The notes beneath the pieces were generated by a model. The model ran no database searches and was not told the DNA's origin. It saw only the letters and a list, made by a program, of their open reading frames with translations. Shown here piece after piece: positions 43,390 through 63,520 of a stretch of 64,000 nt of DNA. The stretch comes from Tubiluchus corallicola. Taxonomy: Eukaryota; Priapulida; Priapulimorpha; Priapulimorphida; Tubiluchidae. Both the position numbers and the translations under genes were made by a program. Every line of letters begins with the position of its first letter. Positions within the stretch are counted from its first letter, which is position 1. The DNA lies in NCBI GenBank assembly GCA_030141605.1, contig JAQGDQ010000250.1, forward strand, positions 122,001 through 186,000. Direction: 5' to 3'.

Positions 43390-43940
43390 TACAGAGTGGT
43401 ACATAACCGTGGTTACAGAAAAAGCGAGTAGCAGTGTAGAAGGATTTATGAATCGACAGAGAACTACCAACCTCTCAAAGTTTAATGTGAAAGCCCCGTG
43501 CATCTTGCACAAGCCTGCAAACTTGAACGGTATGGTCCTTGATCGGAACAGTAACAGGAAAACTCTGGAATTATTTTTTCGACTAAACTGAATAGCCTGG
43601 AAATTCACCTGAATTCAACCCCTTCAAAAAACATTGAAGCTATCCCGAAGGACAGGATGGACGTTAAGATGATAAAAATACGCCATTGGTCGGTATTTCA
43701 CGGATAAGTTTGCTAGACATCTGCAAGATCATGTGTAGGAGGATCTAGAGTTCTTCGAGTCAGTAGTCCAATCATATCCCCAACACTGTAGGCTATACAA
43801 GACGTACAAGGCTTGCTCGCTAAATTTTGAGGACATGATAAATTCGCTATTGTTTCAGCAATACTTTGATGCAATAAATTGCTGGTATTACTGCTTGTTG
43901 TTTTCGCACCAACTAGCAAAAGGTTCTGAACAATCCTCTA
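43390..43940. mobile_element. Mariner-type element, copy 2, degenerate
   Basis: TA-flanked. The left end CAGAGTGGTACATAACCGTG and the right part CTAGCAAAAGGTTCTGAACA ... CCTCTA match the copy at 23470-24045 in ends, length and interior (GGATT.., AATAAATTG, TTGTTTTCG or TTGTTTTTG). Frames are broken. Confidence 0.7.
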
Positions 43941-44904
43941 CAGTGGGACCGACGACTGAGTAGGCTTACTCAACTTTAAAATTTTGCTCATTTTCCAAAA
44001 TTTAGCAAAGACACAGGAGGTACCGTTTTTAAAACTTTGTTATGAACCAAACTGGAATCAAATGCTCACAATTAGCCTAATATTGACCGCCTCTTATAAA
44101 GTACCTAAGCGAGCTGAAATTAGTACAAACAAACTAAACAAACACCAAACAAAGATTAAAAACGACGATAATTTTTTTAATCACGAACTTTTAAGGCACT
44201 TTTAAGTTTAATGATTTTCAAAAGCTTAATTCGTTAATTTGTTTATTATTTAGCATAATCAGAACCTAATTACCAACCTGACATAATTTTGTCAATAAAA
44301 AATGATATGCAACGTAACACTTTCACACTCTCAGTTTTGCATTCACTTCTGGAGGTTCCTTCATTACTTCCTGAGGTACAGGTGAAAACTTTCTAAAAAA
44401 AGATGTCCCTTTGTGTCATTACGCTCCTTTGTCTTGAAATTATTCACTGAAGCTTATGTACTGTGAATTTTGAAACACGTATCCATTTCTTTTAACACCT
44501 TGAAATTTCCCCACGCTAAAGGCACATTGTCTAGAACAAATACACATACATTACAGAAGCAAATATCATCTATCACTCTGCTGACATGTTCATGAAACAG
44601 AACGGAACTGCAACATAGCCAGCATACACACTCGGCAGATCAAATATATCAATTAAACTTTCAAATAGCTAGACATGATACTCTGAGTCTGAACCGCTGA
44701 CAAACCTTAATGTAGGCTACTCGGGAGGAGGTCAGGGCATTCTGGTATGCAAGTCTATCTGTAAAAGATTTTTGTAATTGTTAATTTTTCCTAATTTGAC
44801 CTTCGAACTTCGTTGAGTGTTAAAGTAACAAAAATCAAATCTCCGTAAGTTGAGCACAAACAGAAAACGTAATTTTGTTTTGGGGCGTGTGTTACTTTAA
44901 GTAA

Positions 44905-45128
44905 GTCTATTTTAAATATTTGCTTAGTTAGAAAACTAACCCATACCTGGAGTAAAAAAAACATTCGTACCTGTATGTATTTTAAACTGGGAAGTGGAAA
45001 ACGTATTAATTTAAGAATTTAAGTATATTGATTTTAAATGTTTGCTTAGTGAGAAAACTAACTCTTACCGCGATTAAAAAACTTTATATCTGCTAATATT
45101 TTAAGCTGGGAAATGTGTTAATTTATTT
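44905..45128. repeat. Diverged tandem duplication, about 122-bp unit
   Basis: TTTTAAATATTTGCTTAGT.AGAAAACTAAC occurs at 44909 and again at 45031, and both copies end with AAGCTGGGAA or AAACTGGGAA and GT.TTAATTTA. Confidence 0.75.
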
Positions 45129-45750
45129 ATTAATCACAATTTAACGAATGTGTTGATATGTTGTACGGGAAGATTATTATACTGTTCCAACGGTAATATT
45201 TCAACAAAACGAACGTCTGCTTACTAGTATATTAAAATAATGAACAATTATTTAAAAAAATTGTCAGTTTTTTACTTCAAAGAATACCTAGAGTCTATAT
45301 AACTGATGTGAACTTGTAATGAATCCATTAGGGTAAACGGCAAAAGCTGGTCCGTTACAGAGCCCTGTCACAGCTTCCGTTTTGTCTCGTGTTTTCCTCT
45401 GACCTGATTGTATAGGAGAGATTTATTACACGAATGTTGACACCAGTAATTGTTTCACATTGACTGTTCGTATTAGCAGAATCTATTGACACTGCCAGAA
45501 AGCATCGGCAGTTTACTTTGACAGCTGAGCTGGAACAATGATGGGTCAATAAATATGCAAACACCAATATAAAACACGAAAAAAGAGAAATATAATAAGC
45601 CGTTATTAGTTTAAACTCCATAATTTAGTTGCAGTAATAGCTAAAAGTGATCTAGCTTTTGTTATATTCCAAAGAGTACTACTTTTACCCGCCGATAGGA
45701 GACATGTGTCCTAAAGCTATTACTAGTTGGCTACACAGTTACTATGAACA
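45128..45750. other. Intergenic, nothing recognised
   Basis: An 88-codon minus-strand frame (45621-45355) has a hydrophobic start but no recognised relatives. No other signal. Confidence 0.35.
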
Positions 45751-45757
45751 CTTTTTC

Positions 45758-45970
45758 AGTTTAGTTTAGTTTAGTTTATTCCATTTGCCATTACAATAAC
45801 AATACATAAATGTGGTGAAATTATTACATGTACAATAAAATTATGAAAATAAACATGTAAATAATAAAGTATTGATTGATAAATTTTTGGGACTGTCCAA
45901 AAACACGATCTTGTAGAGCTCAGGCCAATAAGGCAAACTTTAGTTTGGTATAGCCTATTGTGTAACACTG
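45758..45970 (-). mobile_element. LINE 3' end with (CTAAA)n tail
   Basis: TTTAGTTTAGTTTAGTTTA at 45758-45776 is a (CTAAA)n tail on the minus strand, preceded in that direction by GGAATAAAC. The upstream sequence (GGACTGTCCAAAAACACGATC region) resembles a LINE 3' UTR. No coding part is kept. Confidence 0.5.
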
Positions 45971-46794
45971 TAACATTTTTAAATTATGCGAGAAATGAAC
46001 CCCCTGCCCTTTCGTGTTTCACAGCTGTCCACATGACTTAATGAATCAATAGACAACCGTAATCCTAATTATTGATTACATCCGGGCACTTGCTTAGAAT
46101 TTTCTTTAAAATTCGTCAATTTTCGTTTAAAATTTTGTTAATATTTTATCACAACATGAGCTAAGATATTAGAAATTAAGACAGTGGAAATTCTAAATGT
46201 TACTCTACCTGAACATGCGGCACTGAAATAGTCCTGCTAAACGGCTTCTTAAAAGAGGCTCTTTTTTAATCCTTCAAGCTCGATCATGCTGTTGTTGGTG
46301 GTGGTGGTGTTGTTATCAAATTTATCTTTGAAAGCAATTACACCCACGTTTTCATCGTAAGAAGCTGAAATTTTGCATAAAGAAGATACGTACGCAGACC
46401 GTAACGACGCCCGATTTCTCATAGCCCTCAAACAGGGCCGTTAAATGGACATGAGCCACACATTGTTACATTATGAAGGCGTTTTTCATAAAAATAAGAG
46501 CACGCGTTATTTGCCTCATAGTGAGTAAATGACAGAGTTTATAAATGACGAATTCCATTTATAAAGCGGAAATAATACCAGAAGTATCTGAGATATTTAA
46601 AGCTTTGCGTAACTTGTGCTGGATCCAAGCACATTAGTGCTTCCATTCTGGTTTCTTCCTGTTTAACGATAATTTCAACCTTGCTTATTTGAAGAAAACT
46701 TAAGCCGACCCAATAAGTATTCCAGTTTTCTGAATGTTTCCATATTCTTCGATTTAATGGCAGCCTGCACCACGATTTACAACCCACCTCGTTT

Positions 46795-47275
46795 AAAGAA
46801 AAACTGAATCCAGTCTTAAACTGTGGCTCAAAATAACTTGCCCTACAAAAATATTGAAAGGAAGCGATACTATCTATTTTTTTCAAGAATGACTTACATG
46901 AGAAAATTGCTACCTCAACAACGTAATTTCGTGGTGACGCGGCTGTTAGAATCATTTCGCCATTCGCTAATTAGATGGGCAATACACAACAATACACTAA
47001 ACTTTAAGCTTCAAATTTGTCCACTGTGTATCACACCGAATTTTGTACTGTAGCACTATAGTTTTTGTAAACATGTGCAACGCACTCATGGTATAGTTGT
47101 GCTGTTGAAAATTATGTTCAATTGTGGTGTCATCGCTAGTTGGACTCGCTCGCCGTTAATTAAGATTTTAAACTATTATTTAATTATTCAGAAACGCTTT
47201 TGCATTATTACGGGTGTTGAAATGTATACTTTTTACACTACTTTAAAATAGAGAAGGATATGAAAAATCATCCAG
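46795..47275. repeat. Third copy of the 21.2-23.0 kb repeat family
   Basis: Matches the right arm 22369-22977 in the same orientation, from AATCCAGTCTTAAACTGTGG to GAAAAATCATCC, with an internal deletion of about 130 bp near 46990. A single arm, not an inverted pair. Confidence 0.7.
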
Positions 47276-48930
47276 CTTTCCTTTAAAACAGAAATACAGT
47301 CGTTATAGATGTGCAATCGGAATTCAAAGCAGCTTATTATTGATACAACATGCGGTACATAAGTAATACAGGAATTCTAAAATATCTCACAGCATATTAT
47401 TATGTATGCAATAGATTATTTTTTCAGAAATCATATACACATTGCAATCTCTGTGCATCGTCCACTCATATAAATAGTCTTTGATCTGAACCGAAGAACG
47501 ACGCCTGAAGGTGTGGCAAAAGAAGCCAGGGAGGTACCAGAATGGGATGCTTTGTCGTAGAAGAAGCGAAAAAGTGCACTGAAACAACACTAACACAGAG
47601 AAATGTTTTTATAGCAATTAACGTTGAAAAATTTTGGATTTGTTAACAAAAATGAGCTATAACAAATTGCACATGATGATGTTGCAATTTACATTTTCTG
47701 GCGCCGTTTCTTGGCCGCGCCAGTATAGCGACGTAACGAGAGCTTATCTCTTCTAGTGTCATACTCTCCAAAATGTGTGCGGCGTTTATGAGTGTTTCAA
47801 ATTTACAAAAGATTCATACGCAGTTCTAAGGGGGCTCCATGCATGAAATAGCCGTATAAGGTCGTGTGAATATGCTCCAAACATGTTATGAGTTGCGCTC
47901 ATAAGCGTAAAATACATCTGTTTGGCAAAATGGGCTAATGACGTGGAATGGCTAGTATCGGTCAGTAAGCTTCAGACTTTACTAAAAATAACGAAGTAGT
48001 ATAGAAACTGTTTTTCTCTATTATATTAATTAATGAGAGTAAAAGCAGTGTTTCTACTATTTTGTTACGTCTAGTAAACGCCTGAACGTCATTGTCCGAC
48101 ATTAACCAGTGTACAACATTAGCCATTTTACTCTGTATGTACAATTAAGATTTGATTCGTCATTAGCAGCTCTGATGTCTGATGAAGAAACCTGCATACA
48201 GTCAACATGAACCACACTACTGTTCATTTATGGCTTTTAGAACTGCAAATAACGACAGTTCTAGATATTAAGAGCAGTGTCATTTAAATCAAAATCCTGG
48301 TGTTGCCAGTTTTTCCTAGTCTTTTTTTGGCTTCTTCTGTACAGAACGGGTATTCATATCTTGACCTGATTATTAGAATTACAATACACTGTGAATTAAT
48401 ATAAATGAGATGTACATAATAATGAGTGATGAAGTTGCTGACTGGGTATATTGTTTAATGACTGGCTGTAGTTGAGCAATGCCGAGCCTGACCAATATAT
48501 GGGTAAGTGACCATCAAGATCACTTTTCTTCCAAGGGCAGTTTTTATCTCTCGTAGAAACCTCTGGTATTTTTCTCGTTCAGGGAACACGCGTGCGTGCG
48601 TGCTAAAGAATAGACTGAATGATAAGGAGGGGATGAGAGCCTGTCATAGCCAACACATACGCACTACAAATGTATCTACGTAATTATGCCACTGTGTATT
48701 GACATGAATACTTTTCCATAAGAAAACCGTAACTACAACTGTATTGATTTCTTCGTTCTATAGAAAAAAACGTGTATGTAACATTTTCTTTTACGTCATC
48801 TGCTTCATCGATACTCACAATGGAGTGTCCAGTGGCGGTGGCTTCAATGTTTGGCAATGCATGTTTCACTGTTCGTGGTGTGAGGTTCGCCCAAGGCAGA
48901 ACAGATGACTGTGAAAGATTATTATCGAGC
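47276..48930. other. Intergenic, nothing recognised
   Basis: Several 60-80-codon frames on both strands, none recognisable. GCGTGCGTGCG at 48593-48602 is a short alternating run. Confidence 0.4.
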
Positions 48931-49077
48931 ATATTCTCCAGTATCTCTCTTTGAGAAAAGTTACAAATATCTTGTAGCGCTTACGGGGGCTGATCCAGGC
49001 ATACTTCCAAGTATTTCTCTTTGAGCAAATTTATAAATAACTTGTGTAGCGCTTCTTAGAGCTGATCTAAGAATTTT
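48931..49077. repeat. Diverged tandem duplication, about 73-bp unit
   Basis: TCTCTTTGAGAAAAGTTACA, CTTGTAGCGCTTACG and GCTGATCCAGG recur as TCTCTTTGAGCAAATTTATA, CTTGTGTAGCGCTTCTTAG and GCTGATCTAAG. Confidence 0.8.
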
Positions 49078-49366
49078 GCCAGTTGCTAATAGTGTTCAAC
49101 TACTTTGAAAGTAATCTTACAATAACCAGTGCAATAGCTTCTGCGAATAAGCTTTCTTTTTCTTTTCTTATTTTCTTTCTTTTTTACATTACTGCTATAA
49201 AATGCACTGAAAAAGACTGTGTACACAGTGGCACGCTACAATACTGTGCAGTTAACCAATGTGTTGCTCGAGCTCTAAACTGTAAAACTATGATTTTTTA
49301 AGAAAACAATTTCTTAAATGTGTCTTGTATTTTGCTAAAAGCAAGCTAACTTGTTGGTCACTTATT

Positions 49367-49420
49367 TGTTTGTTTGTTTACTCTTGCTTTTTGTTTGTTT
49401 GCTTGCTTGCTTGTTCGATC
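49367..49420. repeat. (TTTG/TTGC)n tract
   Basis: Imperfect GTTTGTTTG and GCTTGCTTG units, like 31684-31966. Confidence 0.8.
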
Positions 49421-50680
49421 GTTCCACCTTTTTATTGTCTGCTCTGTCCGTCTGCTCGTCCTTTTGTTTATTTGTTATTAGTTTTTTGCGTGTTTTCTCG
49501 TTCATTCAATAACTTGTTTTTCTTCTCGATAATTTACGGTTAGTCGTGCCATGATTTTAGCTACCTGATAATCAAGTAGTTCTAAGGTGCTTTGGTCATT
49601 GCAAAACAAGGTAACTACTAAATTTGTTTAGGATGTCCAAAATCCCGCCAAAGGCCTAGATTTCTATAACCTGCTTATTCAGCTGCTTTAATACAACCGC
49701 CATCCGAAGCGGAGGCAGTATGGGACCACATCTTCCCATGGGGAATCCGCATCTTATCTTCTAGCATGTCAGCCACCCGCAAGATGTGTTGCTACTGATA
49801 CCCGAATTCCAGTCGATGGTTCTCCCACAAATCTGTGCCTTCCCTATTTTCACATTGACATGTTCTTGTTCTTTATATATTTTGACGGTGCATTATGTTT
49901 TAAAATCGACCACAGTCTGTTTATTAATCTAGAAAACTTTACGATTTTTTTTCTTTTATTAAATAATAACGTTAGTTTGTTATGTCAACTGACCTTAATT
50001 CTCCACTCCTGCTATGACTGGTCAACTGTAACTAGTTCGCTTTGCTCCATTTATTGAATAAAGGAGAACCTGTCTTCCCCTAACTGTAACAAGTTTCTCT
50101 GCTGGAACTTTTAGTTCTGCTGTGTTTTGACCTGTAACATTGTAGCAACTTTTGTTTCATAGTTAAACGTTACACGGTTTGGTCATATCTAACCTCTATC
50201 TGGTTATTCTTGTAAACGAAACTCTGCTTGCAGTGAAACCAATGAAAGCTTACTGGGTCAGTTTCTTGGGGAAACACACTGTACATTCTAGTCTATGTCA
50301 CAACCGTATCTATAAAGTATGAATAAATTTCTTTAAAAAATAACCTCTAAAGTAATCTCAAATAAAGGTTAAAATTTGCCAAAAAAAAAGTTGGCTGCCT
50401 GCCATCGTTGGTTCAATATATTGACGTTCACAAGTTATAAGCACAATACAGATACATGTACATTAAAACATTGCTTTAGGAAAATCTCTGCTAGCTAGAT
50501 GGTTCATTTATGATGATTACCCTTAATAATGAGCTACATTCTGGTATCACCAGAACCAAGGTCAAGTTAGTGATAGACTCTGTCGTTGAACGCTTGATTC
50601 AAGCCTGCATTTTGCTTAACAAGGTAAAAAAATCACAGCGTCTAGATCTGTTATCATCTTGTGATTTTCTTTCTTAAAAT
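49421..50680. other. Intergenic, nothing recognised
   Basis: AT-rich with a few short frames. A 3'-UTR-like segment with AATAAAGG (50056) and AATAAATTT (50323) may be a retroelement end. Confidence 0.35.
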
Positions 50681-50689
50681 GGCTAAAGA

Positions 50690-51000
<311 letters not shown>

Positions 51001-53203
51001 ATTATTTACGAAAAGTAATCTTACCAGTTACAAGTTACATGCCTTATTTTCATGAAGGATAAAGTATTCATATAGTATTTCGAAATAAGATGGTGTAATT
51101 TGAAGCATTACAATTTCAGTGCCACAGAAAGTTGTAATGACAGTCAACGTGGACACCAGTTGCTGCTGATTAACATGTTCATTTTGTTGTTTCTCACTGT
51201 GCATATTATCTATACCTGATGTAAGTAGAACTCGCTGACAAGCATTCTGTTTCATTTATCACAGCTTGAGATGATCTATGATACCTATTGGTTACCTAGT
51301 AGAGACGTTCACATAGCACGACTCCTGGTGGTTTGTTTTGAAAACAAAGTCAGTATCCCGCTGCTGTTTGTGTTGTGCCCTGCATGTATCAATCCATCAA
51401 CCTGAGTTAAACAAGCTCAACGCATGTGAATCTTCAGTTCGACAAATATTCCAGTATGCAACAGTTCCGCATATCGTTGGCTATATAATGCAGTCATTGG
51501 CAGTGTAGTTGTTGGTATAACGAAATTAGTTATGATAGGTTTACATATTAAAACATAATTCCTTCGTCATAATAAGAATAATTGTTTTCTGTACAGTGTA
51601 AGAAATTGTAAAAATCTTATATCTTTACATCTGTATGGCTTACCAACTGAAAATCAATATTATTCTCATACGCGTTTCAGTGATCCTAGTTGATAGTTCA
51701 CAGATTAAAACCTGAAAATATAAAGATAATATATCTTTAGCTAATATTCTGTGATTTTAATCTATCGAGTGTACTTGGCATGCAAGTCTATAGTTCTTCG
51801 TATAGACTTAATTTTGAGCCTTTTTCTTGTACAAATTTTCTTGTTTCCTGATATTTGACGCGTTGGACTAATAGTCTTCATTTTGTACGACTTCATTTCA
51901 ACGATTTGTGAAACCTATCCTTCATGTTACTCTGTTAATGTAGAAACCATTGACAAGTTTCACAAACTCGCCACTACGTTAACGATGTCATTACATGTAT
52001 TACATTCACTAAAATATTAATAATGATGTCGTTAATTTAGTTACAGCCTTGTGAAACTTGGCCCAGTTTCCAACCTTCCAGGCTGCTAAACCACTGCTAA
52101 TAATGGAATTTTTCAGCAGTTCCTTTTTCAAAATTACATTAAACAGACTTGCTTATGTTATTAAATCAAAATTCAAAATTTAATCATTAACTTATGTTTA
52201 TGTTCAGATATTTCGGAAATGCATAAAATTAAGCCACGCTTTCTTTAGAATTAACAAAAGACAGATTTTCAGAAAATTTGCTTGATAATTACTGTCTCCA
52301 ATCGACTTTTCAGGACAAAATTCTGAAATCAATTAGCATTAATTTTTCTTGGCGTTCTGTTTCTTTACGGCTCAGTTACTTTGTTTTATTGCAAATCATC
52401 ATAAGAGTGTACTACAACATAGCCATAATCGCTCAATTGTCAAAATTGTATGCTCAAAAACATTGTATTTATCTTCAGCTGTTTTGTTAAGACTTAGTAT
52501 ATAATTATAACATTATCCGTTTCTGTTGATTTTGCATTAGCTCACTGCAAAGCTGTCAGCACTCAAATCAGTAATATTAATATCGCGTGAACATTCACAG
52601 GCATTATTTAAACTTCAATGAATTTTATCTTTTTCGCGTGACGTCACATCCGCTCTGACAAAACCAATTAGGAATTGAATGAAGCCAATTCCGGTGGGTG
52701 GAACTCAATTAGGAACTCAAGCTGGAAAATAACACAGTAGCTTTCCAACTGCGTAGATACACCTGGGGCGTATGCATGCAGAAGTGTCAGAATATTTCTA
52801 AATTAGGGTGCATAACATGTAGCATGTAACATAGTTTTCACTAGAATGAGACTCCAGTCTCATAAATTGAAAATTGAGACAGGTAGATCGAGTCGCCAAC
52901 CGGTAGAAAACACATTGTATGAATGTGGGTGCTATCCACACCGAAGCGCATATTTTAACAACTTACCCAAAAACCGAAAATGTTAGAAACGAGCTCACGA
53001 ATGTAAATTTTTCTAACGTTATTTCAAAATGAACACACATTTAAAATTTGTTATGGAATATTGAATTTATTTACGGATTGATTAATGTTATTTTCGGGCT
53101 ATGCCATTGTTTTTCGTCAAGCAAAACTTAATCATAAAATTTCAACCATTTTAATGGAGTGTATTCTCAGGCTTATGTTTTAGCATAGTACTTTTTAGAC
53201 AGT
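51001..53203. other. Intergenic; possible regulatory cluster near 52.64 kb
   Basis: No gene recognised. TGACGTCA (52639-52646, CRE-like) lies beside several ATTA/CAATTA homeodomain-type sites and CCAAT at 52664-52715, in a locally GC-richer stretch. Enhancer activity is a guess. Confidence 0.3.
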
Positions 53204-55799
53204 AATGTATAGACATAGAATAGGTGTACTTAACTATGTAGCACATTGCAATTATTGTATCTTTGTTTGTTCTCGATGCGACACTTTGGTAATGTCCTTT
53301 TGGACTATGGTAATTTGTCTGGTTACCTAATGTTATAGTGTATTTGTTTCCAATTATGCAGAATTATCATCAATAAACTAACTAACATAACGTTTCTGGG
53401 ATTTATCCATATACATGCATCCATATGTGAAAAAAGCTTTTGTCAATATATGTAGCAACATAAACCAAACTCCTTTAATGGCACAAACACTTTATTATTG
53501 ACTCTCTTATCTGTACACTACGTTGTGACTACTAGATTAAAACTGTAAAAGCTCAAATCAGTTGAAACTGGTTAATCTTGGGTAATGCATATCAATAACC
53601 AGTCAGGTGAGAAAATGATTCACTGTAGTCTAACTTGCTGTAAAGTTGTAATGTTGCTAAAGTTTATAAAGCTCATAAACAAACTCCTGAATCAGTTCAC
53701 GGCACCATACATTTATATCCATCATAAAATGAATCCATAAATGGTGTCAATTTTTGCAAGGATCCACTCACAGTTGACATAGTGATTGTTTTTTCATTTC
53801 TTAAAAACGTGAAGAAAAATGTGTTGCATTTTTCTCAAAAAATGGCACATGCGTGACTTTGATCAAATATCACCTTGTTTTACACTTGCGTTTGCACTGC
53901 TTATAAATATAATTGATAAAATTAAACTGAACTAATAACCATAGCTATTGACGTCGCTTGTAACTGGTGACGCTGCATGTAAGTAGACTACTCGTTAAAA
54001 AAGGGGGGATCTAGCTAAAAACCATCACTGAGTGACTATTAAGAAACTAGCTCTTGCGAGGCATCACTTGCCACGCTATCCTCAATTGTTTACCTTGTAA
54101 AACATCTGAACCAAACCTGACAATGATACCCCCCCCTCTTTTGTTGGTTGACATAACATTAACGGTATCTTAACTTACAGGGTTGATATTCAGCTAGGCT
54201 CTGGTCGTGCCACAAACATTGGTTTGAGTATGCAATGCTGTTGCAATGCTGAAATTGCACAGTGCCACACATGCGTGGGTACGTGCATTTGTCTACGTGT
54301 AAAAAACAAATATATGTGTAAAAATATATAAGAACGCGTTTCATATACGGACTTACAACAATATATTGAATTTATTATGCATGAGTTTGCTAAACGCAAA
54401 CAAAAAAGTTTACAGTGCACAGCATCACTCGCCGTTAAATTTATACATTTATGACAAAATGAGATACTAAGTATACACACTTTTATAATAAACAACAGGC
54501 CAATGTATAGACATAGAATAGGTGTACTTAACTATGTAGCACATTGCAATTATTGTATCTTTGTTTGTTCTCGATGCGACACTTTGGTAATGTCCTTTTG
54601 GACTATGGTAATTTGTCTGGTTACCTAATGTTATAGTGTATTAGTTTCGAATTATGTAGAACTATCATCAATAAACTAACTAACATAACGTTTCTGGGAT
54701 TTATCCATATACATGCATCCACATGTGAAAAAAGCTTTTGTCAATATATGCAGCAACATAAACCAAACTCCTTTAATGACACAAACACTTTATTATTGAC
54801 TCTCTTATCTGTACACTACGTTGTGACTACTAGATTAAAACTGTAAAAGCTCAAATCAGTTGAAACTGGTTAATCTTGGGTAATGCATATCAATAACCAG
54901 TCAGGTGAGAAAATGATTCACTGTAGTCTAACTTGCTGTAAAGTTGTAATGTTGCTAAAGTTTATAAAGCTCATAAACAAACTCCTGAATCAGTTCACGG
55001 CACCATACATTTATATCCATCATAAAATTATTCCATAAATGGTGTCAATTTTTGTAAGGATCCACTCACAGTTGACATAGTGATTGTTTTTTCATTTCTT
55101 AAAAACGTGAAGAAAAATGTGTTGCATTTTTCTCAAAAAATGGCACATGCGTGACTTTGATCAAATATCACCTTGTTTTACACTTGCGTTTGCACTGCTT
55201 ATAAATATAATTGATAAAATTAAACTGAACTAATAACCATAGCTGTTGACGTCGCTTGTAACTGGTGACGCCGCTTGTAAGTAGGCTACTCGTTAAAAAG
55301 GGGGATCTAGCTAAGAACCATCACTGAGTGATTATTAATAAACTAGCTCTTGCGAGGCATCACTTGCCACGCTATCCTCAATTGTTTACCTTGTAAAACA
55401 TCTGAACCAAACCTGACAATGATACCCCCCCCTCTTTTGTTGGTTGACATAACATTAACGGTATCTTAACTTACAGGGTTGATATTCAGCTAGGCTCTGG
55501 TCGTGCCACAAACATTGGTTTGAGTATGCAATGCTGTTGCAATGCTGAAATTGCACAGTGCCACACATGCGTGGGTACGTGCATTTGTCTACGTGTAAAA
55601 AACAAATATATGTGTAAAAATATATAAGAACGCGTTTCATATACGGTCTTACAACAATATATTGAATTTATTATGCATGAGTTTGCTAAACGCAAACAAA
55701 AAAGTTTACAGTGCACAGCATCACTCGCCGTTAAATTTATACATTTATGACAAAATGAGATACTAAGTATACACACTTTTATAATAAACAACAGGCCAA
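53204..55799. repeat. Recent 1.3-kb tandem duplication
   Basis: Copy 1 is 53204-54501 and copy 2 is 54502-55799, head to tail, with only scattered substitutions by eye. Each starts AATGTATAGACATAGAATAG and ends TAAACAACAGGCC. Each has a LINE-like 3' UTR with AATAAACTAACTAAC near its start. Both copies contain the same minus-strand 101- and 61-codon frames, which show no domain. Confidence 0.95.
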
Positions 55800-56463
55800 C
55801 ATCAATCTTGCTTAACTATTTTACAATAAAAGGCCTTTAATTCGTTAAGTTTACAAATTTATACAATTATTTATATAATGATTATATACATATAGTTATC
55901 AACGCTGACTCATATTTTAGTAAGAGTTAGAATTAGTTAATCATACATTTATTTTGAAGTATAAAAGAGTTAGTAGTTTGCTAGTGGATAAAACTTATAA
56001 TAATTAATTTTTGTCAAAGCTAGAATTGTGTGTGAACTCCATGAACCAACAGGTCATGAGCAACCATGAAGGACGAAACTACACTGAATCATTTAAATAC
56101 ATTGTAAGCCTTAGTTTAAAGCCTTTAAATCATAAGTACTAAGCCTCTCAAAGTGAAATTTCCTTTTAATTTTAGATAAACTGTTTCAAGTTTGTAATTG
56201 CAAAAGTGATAAAAGTATTAGTCTAGATTTATTAAGTTGTTTGGAAACCAAAATTAAATGGCTGTCACGTCAATGAACATTTCAGCCACTAAATGGCTGT
56301 CAGCAATAAGTGGTTGTTACAACTGACATTTACTTTCATTGAAATCTGACAGTCTACACAGCACATAGCCTAAAAATTTTTAATTTATGAAATATTATTG
56401 TTGTTAACTAAGTCTACAACTCTTCTGTTATTAAATTATCATTTTACAAAGTATTTAAATTAA
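55800..56463 (-). other. DMRT 3' UTR and flank
   Basis: Sequence after the DMRT stop. Candidate minus-strand AATAAA signals lie at 56233-56228 and 55953-55948. Nothing else recognised. Confidence 0.5.
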
Positions 56464-63328
<6,865 letters not shown>

Positions 63329-63520
63329 TCCTCGTCTGATTCAGTTTGGTGCTTCAGTTGCGATTTATTAGAAAGTTTGTATCTCCTCTGCGCACCTCCT
63401 ACTCCTCTTTTCACGTGTAGTAATCTCGGGGGAGCGAAGTTCATCTATTGGGAGTAGAGTGGGCGGGGCTTTATCACAGCTCGCTCTCATTGGTCACACG
63501 TCAACTCACGATGCGCCTGC
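63329..63520 (-). promoter_or_regulatory. DMRT 5' UTR and promoter region
   Basis: Upstream of the DMRT start, composition rises in GC and CpG. A GC box GGGCGGGG (63461-63468) and ATTGG (63489-63493; CCAAT on the minus strand) lie 135-165 bp before the ATG. No TATA box is clear. Confidence 0.5.

Noticed and set aside
46539-46955. 138-codon minus-strand frame
   Set aside because: No recognisable motif, and its 5' part overlaps the opposite strand of the third copy of the inverted-repeat family.
54159-55791. Paired 101- and 61-codon minus-strand frames as a duplicated gene
   Set aside because: Conserved only because the whole 1.3-kb unit was recently copied; the two frames overlap each other and show no domain or splice evidence.
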